Origin: Aureobasidium sp. EXF-3400
Lineage: Eukaryota; Ascomycota; Dothideomycetes; Dothideales; Saccotheciaceae
NCBI GenBank assembly: GCA_024195585.1
Contig: SWBL01000010.1
Location: 1 to 64,000, forward strand
Length of the DNA: 64,000 bases
Direction: 5' to 3'
Each line of letters begins with the position of its first letter. Position 1 is the stretch's first letter. The notes beneath the pieces are model-generated. The model did not search any database and had not been told where the DNA came from. It was given only the letters and a program-made list of their open reading frames with translations. Below, piece by piece: positions 12,115 through 24,688 of this stretch. The translations under genes were made by a program, and so were the position numbers.

Positions 12115-13005
12115 ATGTCTCGCCATGCTCGTATCGAAGAAGTGTCCGACAGCGACTCGGACCCGTCCGAGATGGATCCCTCCGAGTTCGATCCTGGTCT
12201 CCTGAACTCCATCATCCAGCCCGCCAACATCCCCTCCACTGCGCCTGAATATCCGCAACAGCAGCAACCTATGTTGCAGCCTCACTTCCCTGGCCGCCCA
12301 CCGCCAGACCAGAATGCCGAACGCGAGCGCACCAAGCATTACCAATGCCTATACCCCATCTACTTCGACTCACTCCGCTCCCGCGCCGAAGGTAGACGAG
12401 TAGGGAAGAACGAGGCCGTCGCAAACCCTCTGGCCCAAGACATTGCCAATGCCTGCTCGCAGCTACCTGTTGCCGGCCAGGTCGTCTTCGAGCCTGCAAA
12501 GACTCACCCCAAAGACTGGGCCAATCCCGGTCGTGTGCGTGTCTTGATCAAAGAGGACGGCAAGCCTGCAGGAAAGGGCTCCATCAAGAACAGTACGCTA
12601 GCTGTCATCAATCGCTGAGACTTCCAATTCTAACTCTGCATAGAGCATCAGCTATACAAGTTGGTTGCCGAATACCTACGAGCACACCCTACCACCGAGG
12701 AATCGCCCATGCGCATGCGCATTGCTGGCCTGCCACCCCCGACCAAGCCCGTCCCACCACCAGCTGCACCTAAAGGTTGGAAGATGGGTACGATATTACC
12801 ATTACACTCACCCGCTCTAAGCGGTGGAGGCGTTAACGAAAACTACTTTAAGGATATGATGCAGGAAATGCAGGGTATGCAAGGTCAACCTGGCATGCCC
12901 TCTCTGGCTGGTATGGAGAGCATGTTTGGTGGTGGTGGTGGTGGTCCCTCTGCGCCTGAGCTGCCCGCTCCCAAGAAAAAGGACAAGAAGAAATCCAAAG
13001 CCTAA
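12115..13005 (+). CDS. sec65: Signal recognition particle subunit SRP19 (Sec65)
   Basis: Exons 12115-12592 and 12644-13005 (51-bp intron) encode 279 residues. The core has the SRP19 RNA-binding fold: YQCLYPIYFDSLRSRAEGRR, then VANPLAQDIANACSQL, and after the intron YKLVAEYLRAHPTTEE. SRP19 binds helices 6 and 8 of SRP RNA and prepares it for SRP54. The N-terminal 65 residues are acidic and Gln/Pro-rich. The C-terminus is Met/Gly-rich and ends in a lysine tail (KKKDKKKSKA). Both extensions are usual for fungal Sec65. It diverges from atg27 and converges on the fatty-acid hydroxylase gene, whose stop lies 88 bp downstream. Confidence 0.92.
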
Positions 13006-13092
13006 ACGCCCGTCCTCTGCCTGGAACGTCCGACCGCCCTATCCGCTCGTCTAATATACATAATCTCTGACATGAACGCTTGACATGGACAT

Positions 13093-14317
13093 TTACAGTG
13101 TCTTGATGACCTTAGGAGGGGTCATGGGTAGCTCAGTCTTGAACACCCAGTCCCAGAAACGGCTGGTGACACCAAAGCCGTTCTCGTAATCGGCAAAATG
13201 GTGTGCCAAGTGGTATTTCTTCAGCTCGCGCCAGTAAGCAGGAAGGCTAGGACATGTTAGCTGGGAGATTTTATTCGGCGAAGACAGGAGCCACTTACGT
13301 CTTGTGGTGCAGGAAGTAATGAGTCAGATCGTAGCAAATGTATCCAAAGATACCGCCACAGAAGACTGCAGTGGCAGCGTTCCAGTCGTAGAAGAAAACG
13401 GCATGAGCGAGATACCAGAAGGGCGTAGCAAGAGCAAGGAACAGAGTTGGAGGCATGACCAAACGCAGCCTGTCCATGGGCAGGTAGTGGTGGATACCGT
13501 GGAGTAGGAAATGCAATGTGAGAGCAGCGCGGTTGTCGGGTAGATATTGGTCCAGGTGGAACAGGAAGCGATGCAGCACGTATTCAACCAATGTCCAGAT
13601 GAAGAGACCAGTAACCCAGTAAGAAGCGAGGCCAACGGTAGAAAGTCCTCGGCTAGAGAGATAAGTGCCGTACGCAACCTGAGGCAGCCAGACAGTAGGT
13701 ACAACCCACCAGGGAGTCTTGCTCAGAGGCTCGAGGAAATTGCCAAACAAAGGCGCGCTGTCTCCGCCCTTATAGTGACGAGGGCGATGCACTTGCTCGA
13801 GGTAGAACTCCTTGGTGAAGCCTCCCCTCCAGACCTGCATCAACAGGGGCTTGTTCAAATCCAGGAACTTGTGAGTGCGATAATCAGAGCTAGCGTCCGT
13901 CTCCTTGGACAAGTCTTCCTCGCATGACATTCCAGTGTTTTCGTACAGTGGCTGGTCGACACCGTTCTTGCGCAGCTGCTCGGCACCGAGTTCTGAAGGC
14001 GGCAGGGGTACGATATCGGCTGGGTGAGTGCTGTCGGTGACGGCCTTCATGACAGACTCATTAGCGACGAATCCAACGAGGTAATCGTCGAGGATCTCCC
14101 AGGCAGATTCCGAGTGGAAATGGGAGGCTGTGTCGTCCATAATGTCCTTGACATCTTTGCCGCCATATTCGACAATCAGGTCACCACCACCGGGGTGGTC
14201 CTCGAGAAAAGGAGTAATGTCGTAGACTTTTATACCGACGGTGACATAGCAGGATTTGGCAGTGTTATGCGAGGCAACGTCGGCCTGAGGAATGGTGGGC
14301 AATGTTCTACCAGGCAT
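13093..14317 (-). CDS. scs7: Ceramide very-long-chain fatty acid 2-hydroxylase
   Basis: Exons 14317-13299 and 13246-13093 (52-bp intron) encode 390 residues. An N-terminal cytochrome b5 domain carries the heme motif HPGGG near residue 40. The C-terminal membrane hydroxylase domain has the di-iron histidine boxes EYVLHRFLFH, LLHGIHHYLP, HYFLHH and YHLAHHF, the last pair on either side of the intron. The enzyme adds an alpha-hydroxyl to very-long-chain fatty acids of ceramides in the ER. The start is the Met of MPGRTLPTIPQ, since upstream residues look like translated 5' UTR. A second sphingolipid hydroxylase (SUR2-like) is encoded about 35 kb to the right. It is head-to-head with the splicing factor gene. 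Confidence 0.94.
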
Positions 14318-15060
14318 ATTGGCGCAAAAAGTCGATCGAGTGTATAAGCCGGAACGCGGCGGAGAGGTCGGATGTAAACAAAGGCGAAAGGGTAGGTGTT
14401 GTATCGAAGTATTAATTGGCGGTAGGAGTCGAAAACAGAAGGGAAGACGAAAGCAGCAAATATAACAGTCTCCTGAAGATGCAAACGTAGGCAACGGGAT
14501 TGAAAACTAAGTGAGGTGATGGGTGGCGTGCCTCTCAAGAACTCAAGCAACCCACCCTTTCTGGGAAATTTGGCCGGGCGCAAACACGTCCGCAAGATGC
14601 CGGCCGAAGAGTCAGTATCGCCACCAGCTTCATCTATCTACCTTGCTTCGATCCGAACAAGGCTATCATCATCTGTCACTTGAACATCACGTCGGCCGTC
14701 GCCAGCTCGATAGATATTTCCTGATCCACAGTGAAGTGTATTGAGCATTGGAAATAATCGCCCAGGCAGAAGCTGTTTGTCCAGCCTTTTCCTTTTCACG
14801 CTCAGAACGACCCCCGCCAAGCGCGCTCCGCGACTGCCCTGAGTGATTTGAATTTGCTGGCCTCCAGTCTTGCCTTCTCTCCACCACCGCCTCGTATATC
14901 GTCCCTCTTGACTTTGACACTGTGTATATCCATCTCGTCATACCTCCCGTCCATCACGCTTCATTTCATTTTCGATCAGCGTGCCAACTGTCAACGCCCA
15001 CCTACGCCGCAAGTCAGCGCAAGCCTCTGCTTTGCTTAGTTTTCTCACCAACCAGATACC
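14318..15060. other. Divergent intergenic region, SCS7 and RBM39-like genes
   Basis: About 740 bases shared as upstream sequence by two divergent genes. The last 200 bases before 15061 are pyrimidine-rich on the plus strand. No other gene seen. Confidence 0.5.
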
Positions 15061-16859
15061 ATGGGTGCCCTAGACATCTCGGTCGAAGAACTTCTCGAGT
15101 CCGCACAGAGAGATGCCTCCGCTCAAGAAGCACAAGGCACCACTGTCAATAAGGACGATGACGGTGCTCGCTCCCGCCGCGGCACCACTGCCGATGTCGA
15201 CATGAAGGACTCAGACAACCTCTCTGCTAACGGAAGCACTCGTAGTAGGCGTAGGGATCGCAGCGGTGACCGCTCATCACGCCGCCCTGATTCGCGCGAG
15301 CGTCGCGAGCGCTACCGCTCTAGTGGTGCTGGTGACTTTTACCGCGGAAATGGCCGTAACAGAACTAGATCCCCATCAGACGACGACAGATACTACCGCC
15401 CTTCAGATCGCTCGCGCAGAGATGATGACCGCCCTCGTCGCCGCGATAGAGAACGTGGTGACCGTCGTTCCCCCCGCCGCGACCGCGGCGACTCATACCG
15501 CGGCGGACGTGCTGCTCGTGATAGATCCCCTCCGCGCCAGAGAACTCCTGAACCCACCGACGACGAGCGTGATCGCCGCACAGTCTTCGTCCAGCAACTC
15601 GCTGCCCGACTACGTACCAAGGAACTCGAGGCCTTCTTTACTCAGATCGGTCCCGTCAAAGAAGCTCAGATCGTCAAAGACCGTGTCAGTGGCCGCAGCA
15701 AGGGCGTTGGTTACGTTGAATTCAAGGAGGAAGAATCGGTCCAAAAGGCACTTGGCTTGACTGGTCAGAAGCTTCTTGGTATTCCCGTCATCGTACAACT
15801 CACAGAAGCTGAGAAAAACCGCCAGGCTCGTGTAGCAACTGGACAGCCCACACAATCTAACGGCATACCGTTTCACAGGCTCTATGTTGGTAACATCCAT
15901 TTCTCCGTCACCGAGGAAGACCTCCGCGACGTCTTTTCGCCATTTGGTGAGCTCGAGTTTGTTCAATTGCAAAAGGAGGAAAACGGCCGCAGCAAGGGTT
16001 ACGGTTTTGTACAGTAAGTCACTTTGCAGCTTGAGCATTCTTTCACGCACGTACTGATCCCTCCACTAGATACGTTGATCCTACTCACGCGAAGGCAGCA
16101 CTCGCCGATATGAACGGCTTCGAAATCGCCGGCCGTCCCATCCGCGTCGGTCTCGGCAGCGACAAATTCACCCCCGAATCAACCGCCAGCTTGTTGCAAC
16201 GCTTCGGTAGCCAGAACCAGGCCGCCCAGTTCCAAGGCTCATCCTTTTCTGGCGCCGGAGGCCGTGGTGCCCATGCTGGCGGCAATAACAACTTCGATCG
16301 CGCTGGTGCTCGCGAAGAAAAGGGAACTGGTGGTGCAAGTGCTCTTGATGATGCCGATGTTGGAGGTGTCAACTTTAACAACTTCAGCAGAGACTCCCTC
16401 ATGCGCAAGTTGGCTCGTACTGAAGACCCTGCTCCACAGACTCAGGCTACTTCTTCTCGCCCCCGTGCTGATGTCAAAAAGACTGCCATGCACACTCCCG
16501 CTCCCAGCCGCTGTATCGTAGTCAAGAACGCCTACGACGAAGCTGCGTAAGTCTCTTCATTTCTCCTTGTCCGAATCTCTGCTAACATTCACACCAGCCA
16601 AACCGATCCTCACTGGGCTAAGGACCTCGAAGAGGATTTCAAAGAAGAGTGCAGCTCTAAATACGGCAAAGTCGTCCACATCGGTGTTTTCCGTGATAGT
16701 TCTGACGGCGAGATTTATGTCAAGTTTGCCGATATTGCCGGAGGCGACAGCGCCCTCAAGGGCCTCAACGGCAGGTACTTCGATGGCCGCACGCTGACGG
16801 CCACGCCAGTTGTCGATGCTGTTTACAACATGAACTTCCCCAAGGCCGCCACTCTCTAG
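15061..16859 (+). CDS. RBM39/Rsd1-like splicing factor, RS domain plus three RRMs
   Basis: Exons 15061-16013, 16070-16546 and 16598-16859 (introns 56 and 51 bp) encode 563 residues. Residues 60-165 are an Arg/Ser/Asp-rich RS-like domain. RRM1 follows with RNP motifs TVFVQQL and GVGYVEF. RRM2 has RLYVGNIHF and SKGYGFVQY, the latter split by the first intron. The C-terminal third is a UHM-type RRM ([21 protein letters not shown]...GEIYVKF...YFDGRTLTA). This order is typical of RBM39/CAPER and fission yeast Rsd1, which recognise 3' splice site complexes through U2AF-like contacts. It probably acts in the nucleus in pre-mRNA splicing. The linker between RRM2 and the last domain is Gly/Ala/Asn-rich. 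Confidence 0.92.
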
Positions 16860-17565
16860 GACTGGCCTGAAAACGAAGAACCAAGATGTGTGCTGACGAT
16901 GCAGATTGCATGTTCCTAAGCTTGGGTGTGTTCCGGAACTGAATTGGCAACATAAAGGTATAACGACAACACAGATGCTTCTTGACCGATTTTTGGCGAG
17001 CTCGTGTTACCAGACTGATCGCATTGCGATACATACTGCCTCAGTTCTAGACAAGCGTTTAACTCTTAGGGTGTCCACATTGTTACTCGAGGTGTTCACG
17101 TCAAGGACGTGATTGCAGCTCAAGGATGTATCTTGATTGAATAAAAATGCAAATCGTTTCCACCCCGTGTATGCTTGTTCACTATCCTTCACCCCGTCAT
17201 GGAGCACAGTCTACCAATCTGATCTTCTCCGATAGGCACAAACAGTCTCGAGTCCAGGTGTTCGTTTTCCAGACCAGGACTCTATCTGAGGGGAGCTGAA
17301 ACGACTCAACGAACATCACTCTCCGTCTCATGATTCACGCTTGGCTCTGGCGCTACAGATTTGGAAGGTTCAAAAGGTGATGAGTTGATATTGACTGGCC
17401 GTCTCTTACTGACTGCAGAACCTTCGACCACTATACACTTGTGTTCTGGACTCCAATGAGTAGCTTCGGATAGCCCAAGCCTCCATCCTCAAAGCTGGAG
17501 CAGAATACTTCCTCTCTTTCCTACTTTGAAATTCGTTTTATCAGATCATGGTATCTCGATCCATC
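16860..17565. other. Intergenic: convergent 3' ends
   Basis: About 700 bases between the stop of the splicing factor (plus) and the stop of the unrecognised gene (minus). It should hold two 3' UTRs. No gene could be supported. Confidence 0.5.
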
Positions 17566-19287
17566 TCATTTCTTCCCACTTGCTACCATCTTTTCTGCCC
17601 TTCGTTTCCACAAAGCACCAACACTTCTGTCGCCCTTGCCAAGCCTCGCCAAACAAGGCACCGGAACAAGTCCATCCTTGAATCGCTCTGCAGTGATTTG
17701 TTTGGTCAAAGGGGGTTGACTAGGCCACTGTACAGCATTTTTAGGTGGACTGGGTGTTCCATCGTTTGCTTGTGCGCGGCGACGTTCGAAAAGGCGGAAT
17801 GGTAGATCCGGAGGTAGGTTTCTGTTATGAATTGGTGAGGGAGAGGAGCTGCCGTCTAAAAAGGGGTTGATGGTGAATTCGGAATATAGGGATGTTGGTG
17901 AGTTTGGTGGGCTGGGTTTAGGGGTATAGGTGCGAGGTACAGAGTATTCAGAAGGTGGATGGTGTGGCTCAGGAGAATTGTGAGCAGAGTAGTATTGTTC
18001 AGGTGAGTGCAGGTCTGCAGGTGACTGCTGGGTCGGAAGGGGCTCTGCAGGAAGTCGCTCGAAGGAGTGGCTTTCTGGCGAGGCAGGTGCTGATGCGTAC
18101 GGTCTGAGAGGCAGTTGTTGAGATGTGTATTGCTGGCTTGCACCTGCTACTCCCTGATGGTCGTGGCATCCGTCTGTAGTTCGCTTGTCTAGTTGTCGTT
18201 CGAGGGTTTCCGCCGCGTCTTTTTGTGCAGAGACTTGGTGTACAGTAGTAGCAGATCCCTGACGGCTTGGTGTTCTTCCTGGCTGTGCATAAGGTATGCT
18301 ACCCAGCCCAAATCCTCTTTCTGGTTGCTCCCTCATGGCTGCTATACGCTGGCGTGCCCACTTCCTCGCCTCACGAAACTTCGTTCCCATCATCTCCATT
18401 TCAGCGAGTGCAGCGTCTACGCAGTCGATATCGCCTTCCACAGTGTATCGAACCCACTCGCGACAAAAGCACACACGGGTACTCAGCATGTCAGACCTGC
18501 GCATCGAGCCCAATAACATCGCACCCAGAGCCATAGCGGTTTCCACATTAGCCCCCATCCTCGACAGCATACAAGCGACGCAACCATCTGCTTGGTATGC
18601 ATATCTTGGAGCAGGCAAACGACCGAATTTCTTCATGAACTCAGAGGGAGGAAGCCATAGTGACCGCAGTTCCTCCATCAGTGCCAATTGTTGGGTCTGT
18701 GAGGCTGATAATGCACCGGCCAAGGCGACGGGCTGCCAAACTTCTCGTGTCCTGACTTCGACTTCATATCGTAAAGCCGCAAAGATATCTTCCAGAGGTT
18801 TGGCGTTGAGATGACGATGTATACTACACAAACCATGATTGGTAGACCAGGGCAAGAAGGATGGAAGTGTAGTAGCCGCTCTGAGTTTGTGACCGAGTAG
18901 AGCAATGCGTTCGTTTGTGTGGCATACATAGGCTGCCCACACAGCTCCATCCCGAGGCGTATTGACAGGTGGCGCGTGACAAAGGACTGATGCTAGCTGG
19001 CTGACTTCGAAGGGAAACAGATCGTCATACCCTTTGGCGCGGCGATGTATGGGCAGTGTCGGTGGAGGGGCGTGGCGGCGACGAGGTTTCCAGCTTCCGC
19101 GTTGTTCGAGTGAGGACGACTGGGCAACAGAGAGATAGGACAGTGATGAAGACGATGATACCGCTGGAGACCCTCTTCGCTGGTTGCGGACTTGGTGTTC
19201 CATGTCTGCGACGACAACGTGATTCCGTTGATGAGACGATCGCTCTGTAGGTTTGCTTCCGGATGATCGATCTAAAGGCGCCATCAT
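17566..19287 (-). CDS. Unrecognised fungal protein, 573 residues
   Basis: One uninterrupted frame. I do not recognise the family. Residues about 75-310 look like a folded, mostly helical domain with several conserved-looking Cys and Trp residues (for example DGAVWAAYVCHTNERIALLGHK, GCVACMLSRMGANVETAMALGAMLLGSMRR, RVCFCREWVRYT). The C-terminal 260 residues are Pro/Ser/Gln/His-rich and disordered, ending in a basic stretch LWKRRAEKMVASGKK. There is no signal peptide and no strong membrane helix. The start could also be at later Met codons (MAPLDR or MEHQVRN). Codon use resembles its neighbours, so I think it is a real gene. It could be a lineage-restricted scaffold or nuclear protein, but no role is shown. 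Confidence 0.65.
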   Translation of the reverse strand: MMAPLDRSSGSKPTERSSHQRNHVVVADMEHQVRNQRRGSPAVSSSSSLSYLSVAQSSSLEQRGSWKPRRRHAPPPTLPIHRRAKGYDDLFPFEVSQLASVLCHAPPVNTPRDGAVWAAYVCHTNERIALLGHKLRAATTLPSFLPWSTNHGLCSIHRHLNAKPLEDIFAALRYEVEVRTREVWQPVALAGALSASQTQQLALMEELRSLWLPPSEFMKKFGRLPAPRYAYQADGCVACMLSRMGANVETAMALGAMLLGSMRRSDMLSTRVCFCREWVRYTVEGDIDCVDAALAEMEMMGTKFREARKWARQRIAAMREQPERGFGLGSIPYAQPGRTPSRQGSATTVHQVSAQKDAAETLERQLDKRTTDGCHDHQGVAGASQQYTSQQLPLRPYASAPASPESHSFERLPAEPLPTQQSPADLHSPEQYYSAHNSPEPHHPPSEYSVPRTYTPKPSPPNSPTSLYSEFTINPFLDGSSSPSPIHNRNLPPDLPFRLFERRRAQANDGTPSPPKNAVQWPSQPPLTKQITAERFKDGLVPVPCLARLGKGDRSVGALWKRRAEKMVASGKK

Positions 19288-20348
19288 GCGTCGCGTGGAA
19301 GACCAGTTCTAGACGGGAGCCTGTTGAGGGACCGGAGTGATGATAAGTGTTTTCGAATGTCTAGTCGCGCCTCGACAAAGAGAGTCGTCAAAGGCAATTT
19401 TCGTGATGCCAATTCCAAGGATGAGTGTGGAAGCGATTACCTCGAGTCGGATTCAATTACCAAAACTTGAACAGAAGTGCTGCAGATATGCTATATAGCA
19501 GTAATACTCTACTGGCATACTTGGAGACAAAGAAACAATATGTCCTTCGGGACCCGAGTGGAATCTTCTAACTCGTCAAAAAGTTACCTAGCATGTTCCA
19601 CCCAAGACACATGTCTTTACAAGAACCATGCCATGTTCCACGCGCCTCTGCGAACATTTTGTGAGGACCGACTTGTAAACCTGACACACCTTGAGTGAAT
19701 GTCGAAGTCGAATGCCCGACCGAAGTAATGACTGTTTCACAGTTTGCAACACATTGGATCCGTCAATGACGGCCGAGACAGAAGAAGACACGAACAGGAG
19801 GGGGAATGTTTCTCAAGCCCATAGGGCACGATGATAGCATATGAAAGACCTATCTTGATACCGATATCCATGCATCAACCCTGTGCACTAGTAAAACTCC
19901 CACGAAGATGTTGGAATCATCTATATCGATGATTCGTCTCGGTGTGTTCAAAGAAAAAAAGATCGCCGATGCCACCGTATGCAGAAAAACAAGACAAGAT
20001 ATGATGCTTGGGCAGACACTCCTTATCGCAATGCTAGGAAACACAAAAGAAAACAGTCAGGGTAAATTCAAGCTTTTCTTGGAGAAAGATAATGCTCCAG
20101 CAGTGCTTTTCAGCGATGCCGCAAGATGCAGGAAGTTCGTGAAAGTAACGCTGTATCAACCTCGGGAGATGTTACACCCCCTCTGGATGGTCAGGGTACA
20201 GCGTTGAGAGAGAGGCAGGAACAGAAAGGCTGTGTCGGGTATCTCTACCTGAAGTCCTTGCGTCCCGCAATGTATATCGTTTCAATCGTTCAATACATGA
20301 GGCCGAAAATGCCTCGTGGGAAAAATGTGGTTTTGTGGCGTAAATGTC
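19288..20348. other. Intergenic: about 1.06 kb between two minus-strand genes
   Basis: It holds the upstream region of the unrecognised gene and the 3' end of the PHD-finger gene. It is more A/T-rich than the coding DNA. No coding exon or RNA gene could be supported. Confidence 0.45.
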
Positions 20349-22797
20349 TCAGAGCCCAGGAACAGACCATGTGTTGAAGTTTTGCATTGAGCTTGATCGT
20401 ACTGGATGTCCGTACGAGACGTGGTTGGCGCTCGCACAGAAAGAGCAAACATATGCATGTTGGGTAGGGTCAAGGCCAACACAGCCAGAGTGAGAGTACA
20501 TAGCACAGAGGTTGCATCGGACCAATTTACCGTCATCAAATGGAATTTGGCAAATGCATCGTGTCATGGAGCTCATGTCGTTCGTGAATAGTTGTGGAGG
20601 AGGTGCCGATGTGAAAGGCACAGGCGCGTAGGCCATTGTGAAAGAACCGCGAGGATCGAAGACAGGTGCTGTTGATGTCGCTGTTGGGTAACTGACACTG
20701 TGCGACTTTGCATGGGTATGGGGGTAAATTTGGTTGCTCAGAGGCTGCTGCTGCTGCTGCTGCAGATGATGGACTTGTTGCATGGGCTGAGGTCTCTGGG
20801 GCTGGGGTTGTTGTATCTGCTGTGGAGGTGGCTGAGGGGGTTGTATCTGCTGCGCTTGGTTGGTCTGCTGCACTTGTTGCAACTGATGAGGGCGTTGAGG
20901 CTGCGACAACTGTCGAGGCCGGGAGGCGCCCGAGGGAAGAGTGTCTGAGCGAGCTACGCGGACAGTCTGGACTGTGGCATTGTCGGTCTGGTCGCGTTCG
21001 GGCAAATGCCGAATCTGACGACCAGATGGAGAGACACGATGGGCAGCGGCCTGGCGAAGCGCAGAACCAGCATCGGTCTTCGTATGCATCTCATCCTTGT
21101 TCAGGTCCATGGCGGCCATGTTCTCGAAAGAGCTATTCAACGAGGATAATGTGTTGCGTCTGCTTTGTACACTCGACGGTCGTTGTTGCTTCTTGGCACT
21201 GCTCTGCCGTCTGAGTTGGATCGCGGCTGCATAAGCAGCTTTGCAAGGGGTTTTCAGAGAAGCCATCGAGTTGGAGCGCGGCAGCTGCGCCATCTCGAGG
21301 TTGTCAGACGACGTATCGAGTCTAGCCACTTTGGCCGATCGCTCTTGACCAGTGTTGGCGTTGGCGTGGGCTAGAGAGTCGTGGCGGCTCGGCCACTTGT
21401 TGTCAGATGTCGAGTCCGAGTCGCTGTCCGAATCGTCCCAAAGGTTTGGATACTTTTCCTTGATCGACTGCGAATCCTTGTTCGATTGGGACGGGCTTTC
21501 TTCGATAACTCTGGTCTCGGTTCTCGCAGTCCCGTTGGCGTCGATAGTAAGAACAACAGATGTGCGAATCTGAGGCCGCGAAGTTTCGGCAATTGAGGAC
21601 AAGGATCCACGTGCTATTCGCTTTAGGGGAGAAGATCGGCGAGGCAGATTGGCGTTAGAAGTGCTTGGAGCAACTGAGGTTGCGGCATCGCGAGCTTGAG
21701 AAACGATTTTAGGGCTCGGTCTCAAGAAGCCGGCTATCGTCTTGCTGCGCTGGAGCCCACCGCTCTTAGTTGGCGAGGCGGGACCAGAGGTCGAGGGAAA
21801 GGCAGGGGCCAAAGATGGCTTCTCGGGTGACACGGGGCGTGGTTGGGGGATTTTGGGGAAATGGCTTCTCACAGGCGACGAATAGACATTGGTCGGATCC
21901 ACGCTGGACGGCACAGAGGGCTTTTTGGCAGCTGTAGGAGTAGTGTATGGGACGTTGTTGGAGCTGGTTGAGCGAGTGATGACGGGACGTGAGGGGGCGG
22001 ATGACTGAGGAGGGAGATGTGAGAGTGATGGCTGAGAGGCTAACGTAGGTTGAGATGATTGAGGAGTCTGGGTGGACCAGTGGGAAAAGGGATCCTCCTG
22101 GTTGGCGGTCCAGGCAGGAGCGGACAGTGGAGCAGACAAGGGCCCAGAGGACTGGCTCCAGGAGTCCATGGCATGTTGAGGGGCAGTGAAGCTGAAAGTC
22201 GAAGTGTCAAAGTCAGGCTGACGTAGAGCAGTAGCCGGATAGGCGGTGGCACTGTCTAGTCGCTGTGGCCTCGGCTTGATAGACGAGCCTCGGGTGGGAG
22301 GTGGTGTCTGTATCTGGAAGCCCTGAGGCTGACCGGGGCCTTGGACGAAGAGCGGAGTCGAGGCATAGTCGTACGGCTGGTAGGACTGTGGTTGGTGCTG
22401 TTGTTGGTGGTGGTGCTGGACTTGTGGGTAGGCTACATAGTGCGGATTGCTGTCTATCGAAGTAGCGGTGGCAGTCGAGGCTACAGAGTCTCGTTTGTGG
22501 TGGGCATAAGCGTAGTTCGGAAAGGCGTCGTGGAAGTGCGCCTGCGTGGGCGTTGCGGCATTGCTGTGGTGGGCGAGGTTGTTGCTGTTGTGGTTGGGGG
22601 TACCGGTGACGAGGTTGTTGGGAGTATTGTGGGCATTGGTATCGAAATTGCTGTGGTTGTTGTGTTGGGCATCAATGTCAAAGACGGTCGTGGTCGGGGT
22701 GCATGACGGCGTAAATTGCCAGTCCCTGTGACAAGACGAAAGCGTCACGTCAGCCCTGAGCAGCAGCCATTTACGTGCGGCTTGCTGATGCCTGCAT
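20349..22797 (-). CDS. PHD-finger protein with long disordered N-terminal region
   Basis: A short first exon 22797-22775 and a main exon 22725-20349 (49-bp intron) give 799 residues starting MQASASRTDWQF. The intron is preferred because read-through upstream of it is not protein-like. Residues 1-720 are Ser/Pro/Gln/His-rich and disordered, with a Gln-rich stretch near 640-710. The last 80 residues contain a PHD-type zinc finger. Its zinc ligands are CIC, CNLC, HSGC and CSFC (C4HC3 spacing), with GKLVRCNLC and SHSGCVGL as the core. PHD fingers of this kind often read histone H3 methyl-lysine, which suggests a chromatin role. The partner complex is not evident. The frame is closed by a stop 31 residues after the last Cys. 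Confidence 0.75.
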
Positions 22798-24688
22798 CCA
22801 TCCTTGGCCCATGGCATTCCACTTACCAACTCATGTTTGCACTCGCTGCCTCGAACTGGCTCATGTTTCTCACCACAGCAAAGGTGCGGATTCAATGGTA
22901 GACGGCAGACCCAAGAGTAGTAGGGCCTATGTACGAAAGTTGAAACCCTACACTCACGGTCCAGTCCGCTTCAAAAACGTCCCTTGCAGACGACCGACAC
23001 ATGCCACGCTCGTAGCCCACCAACAACCACTGACCACATCCGTCGCCCACAGCTTTGTGCAGATGCCCAGAATGTCACACCCGTGTGCTCGTCCTGTTTA
23101 AACTTCCGCCAAACGAGTCTGCTTCCGCCGCTCCGCGATGCCCACCACCCGCGGTTTCCTGGGTGCAGCCCGTTGCACTGCTAAATCCACTCTGCTCAGG
23201 GTCCGTTCTGCGCGCCTGCCTCGCTCGTGGCAGTATTGCGTCAGCCCACTGGCCATCATCTTATTCACTCCCCTTTGCTCACCTGCCTGCCTGCTGCGTG
23301 CGAGGTACACCACATGCCCATAGCAGATCTGCTCAGGTGAGCAACGTACAATAGTCTGCCATCAACTCTGCATTACGCTTGTCTGCTCGCTCCCGCGACC
23401 ATCCCCTTCTGATCATTGCCTTGCAACCACTCAACCCGGCCCTCGCTCTTGGACCCCCTTTTTTTTTTATTGCCAGCCTGCGACTGCTCCTCTTGGCCTC
23501 AAACTACTGTTGGTGAGAAGCTTCTAGTAAAGCGCAAAAGAGGTAAAATCCAAAAGCTTCCAAATCCCGTCGTGCACAACAGGCAGTTGCTAGTTAGCCA
23601 GGCACGATAATGCTGCGCTTTGCTCGCTTGAGCACGGTCGCCGTATCCACTGTCTGCTTTCGCACTCGTCCTCAACACTCTCAAGCCTGTAAGCCACCAC
23701 TGTCTTTTGTATCTCGCTTTTCTATACGACCGCACGTGGCAGTGATAGCGTTCTTGCCCTTTGTCCCAAATCTGTCCCGATATGCACTAGACACCCGTCT
23801 TTGGCTGCATCCTTACCCTCAGTCTCCACCTAATCGTCCAACCTTGTCTGTTCATTGCGCATGCACTTCGGCCTCTGCCCAAATAAGGAAGTGAAATACT
23901 CCAGCCTTCAACTTAATAGCTTTGGTATATCTCTCTCGGCTGAAAAGTCTTTTGATTACTGAGCTTGCAAACGGTTTCCGTATCTTGCACTGTCAGATCG
24001 CTCGATCACCGATCAATCCCACCAAACTACTCACAAAAGCGCCGGGCAATTGACTTCATCTGCCCGGACGGGATTATGCAGGCACGTTGCCCGAGGCCTA
24101 CTCTACTGTATGATCCCACACTATCCCCAAGACGAACTTCACGCTCGCTCGCATCCAAAGCACGTTATCTGTGAAATTTAGTCTGGCTCTGCCTATGCAC
24201 AGGATATGCCATTTGTAGCTGAATATGTCAGGTTCGATGGACGTCTCCGCACGACAAGTCGTCCGTCAAGCTCTCGTAATACGGCACCGGGAAGATTGCA
24301 CGTTTTACCCCTCATTCAACACCATTTCTCCAGAGTCCAGCTTCGTGGCTCGTTCACATTCGGGTGACGACGATCTGCCGTCCCCCAGATCGACCCTTCT
24401 CTTCCCTCTGTCGAGACTGCTTGGCTGGTCTATCCTATGCCGTATTATCCGACTTGAGATCCTGTCTAGAGTACATGCAGACATTCGGCCAAGCTCTATG
24501 CGAGGACGGGTCTACTCGAAGCCTCCATCCTTCCTGGACTCATGCTCCTTTCTATCACAACCCACTTACGTCTTGTGTATCTCTTCTGATCGATCCTCCT
24601 CTGACGAGTGAGGGCACGCTCGGGAGTGCATGATAACGGCTGCCGTCCTAGGAGAAACCAGCGCAGCCACGAGAAAGATCGGAGCAGC
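22798..24688. other. Large divergent intergenic region (1.9 kb)
   Basis: This is the longest gene-free stretch here, lying between the minus-strand PHD gene and the plus-strand transporter gene. It has a pure T run near 23459-23469 and pyrimidine-rich stretches at 23380-23500. A 94-codon frame at 23610-23894 has no recognisable composition, and I do not call it. It may contain long 5' UTRs or an unannotated small gene. Confidence 0.45.

Noticed and set aside
23610..23894. A small mitochondrial-like protein in the large divergent gap
   Set aside because: The N-terminus is Arg/Ser-rich, but no family, intron or conserved pattern supports it.
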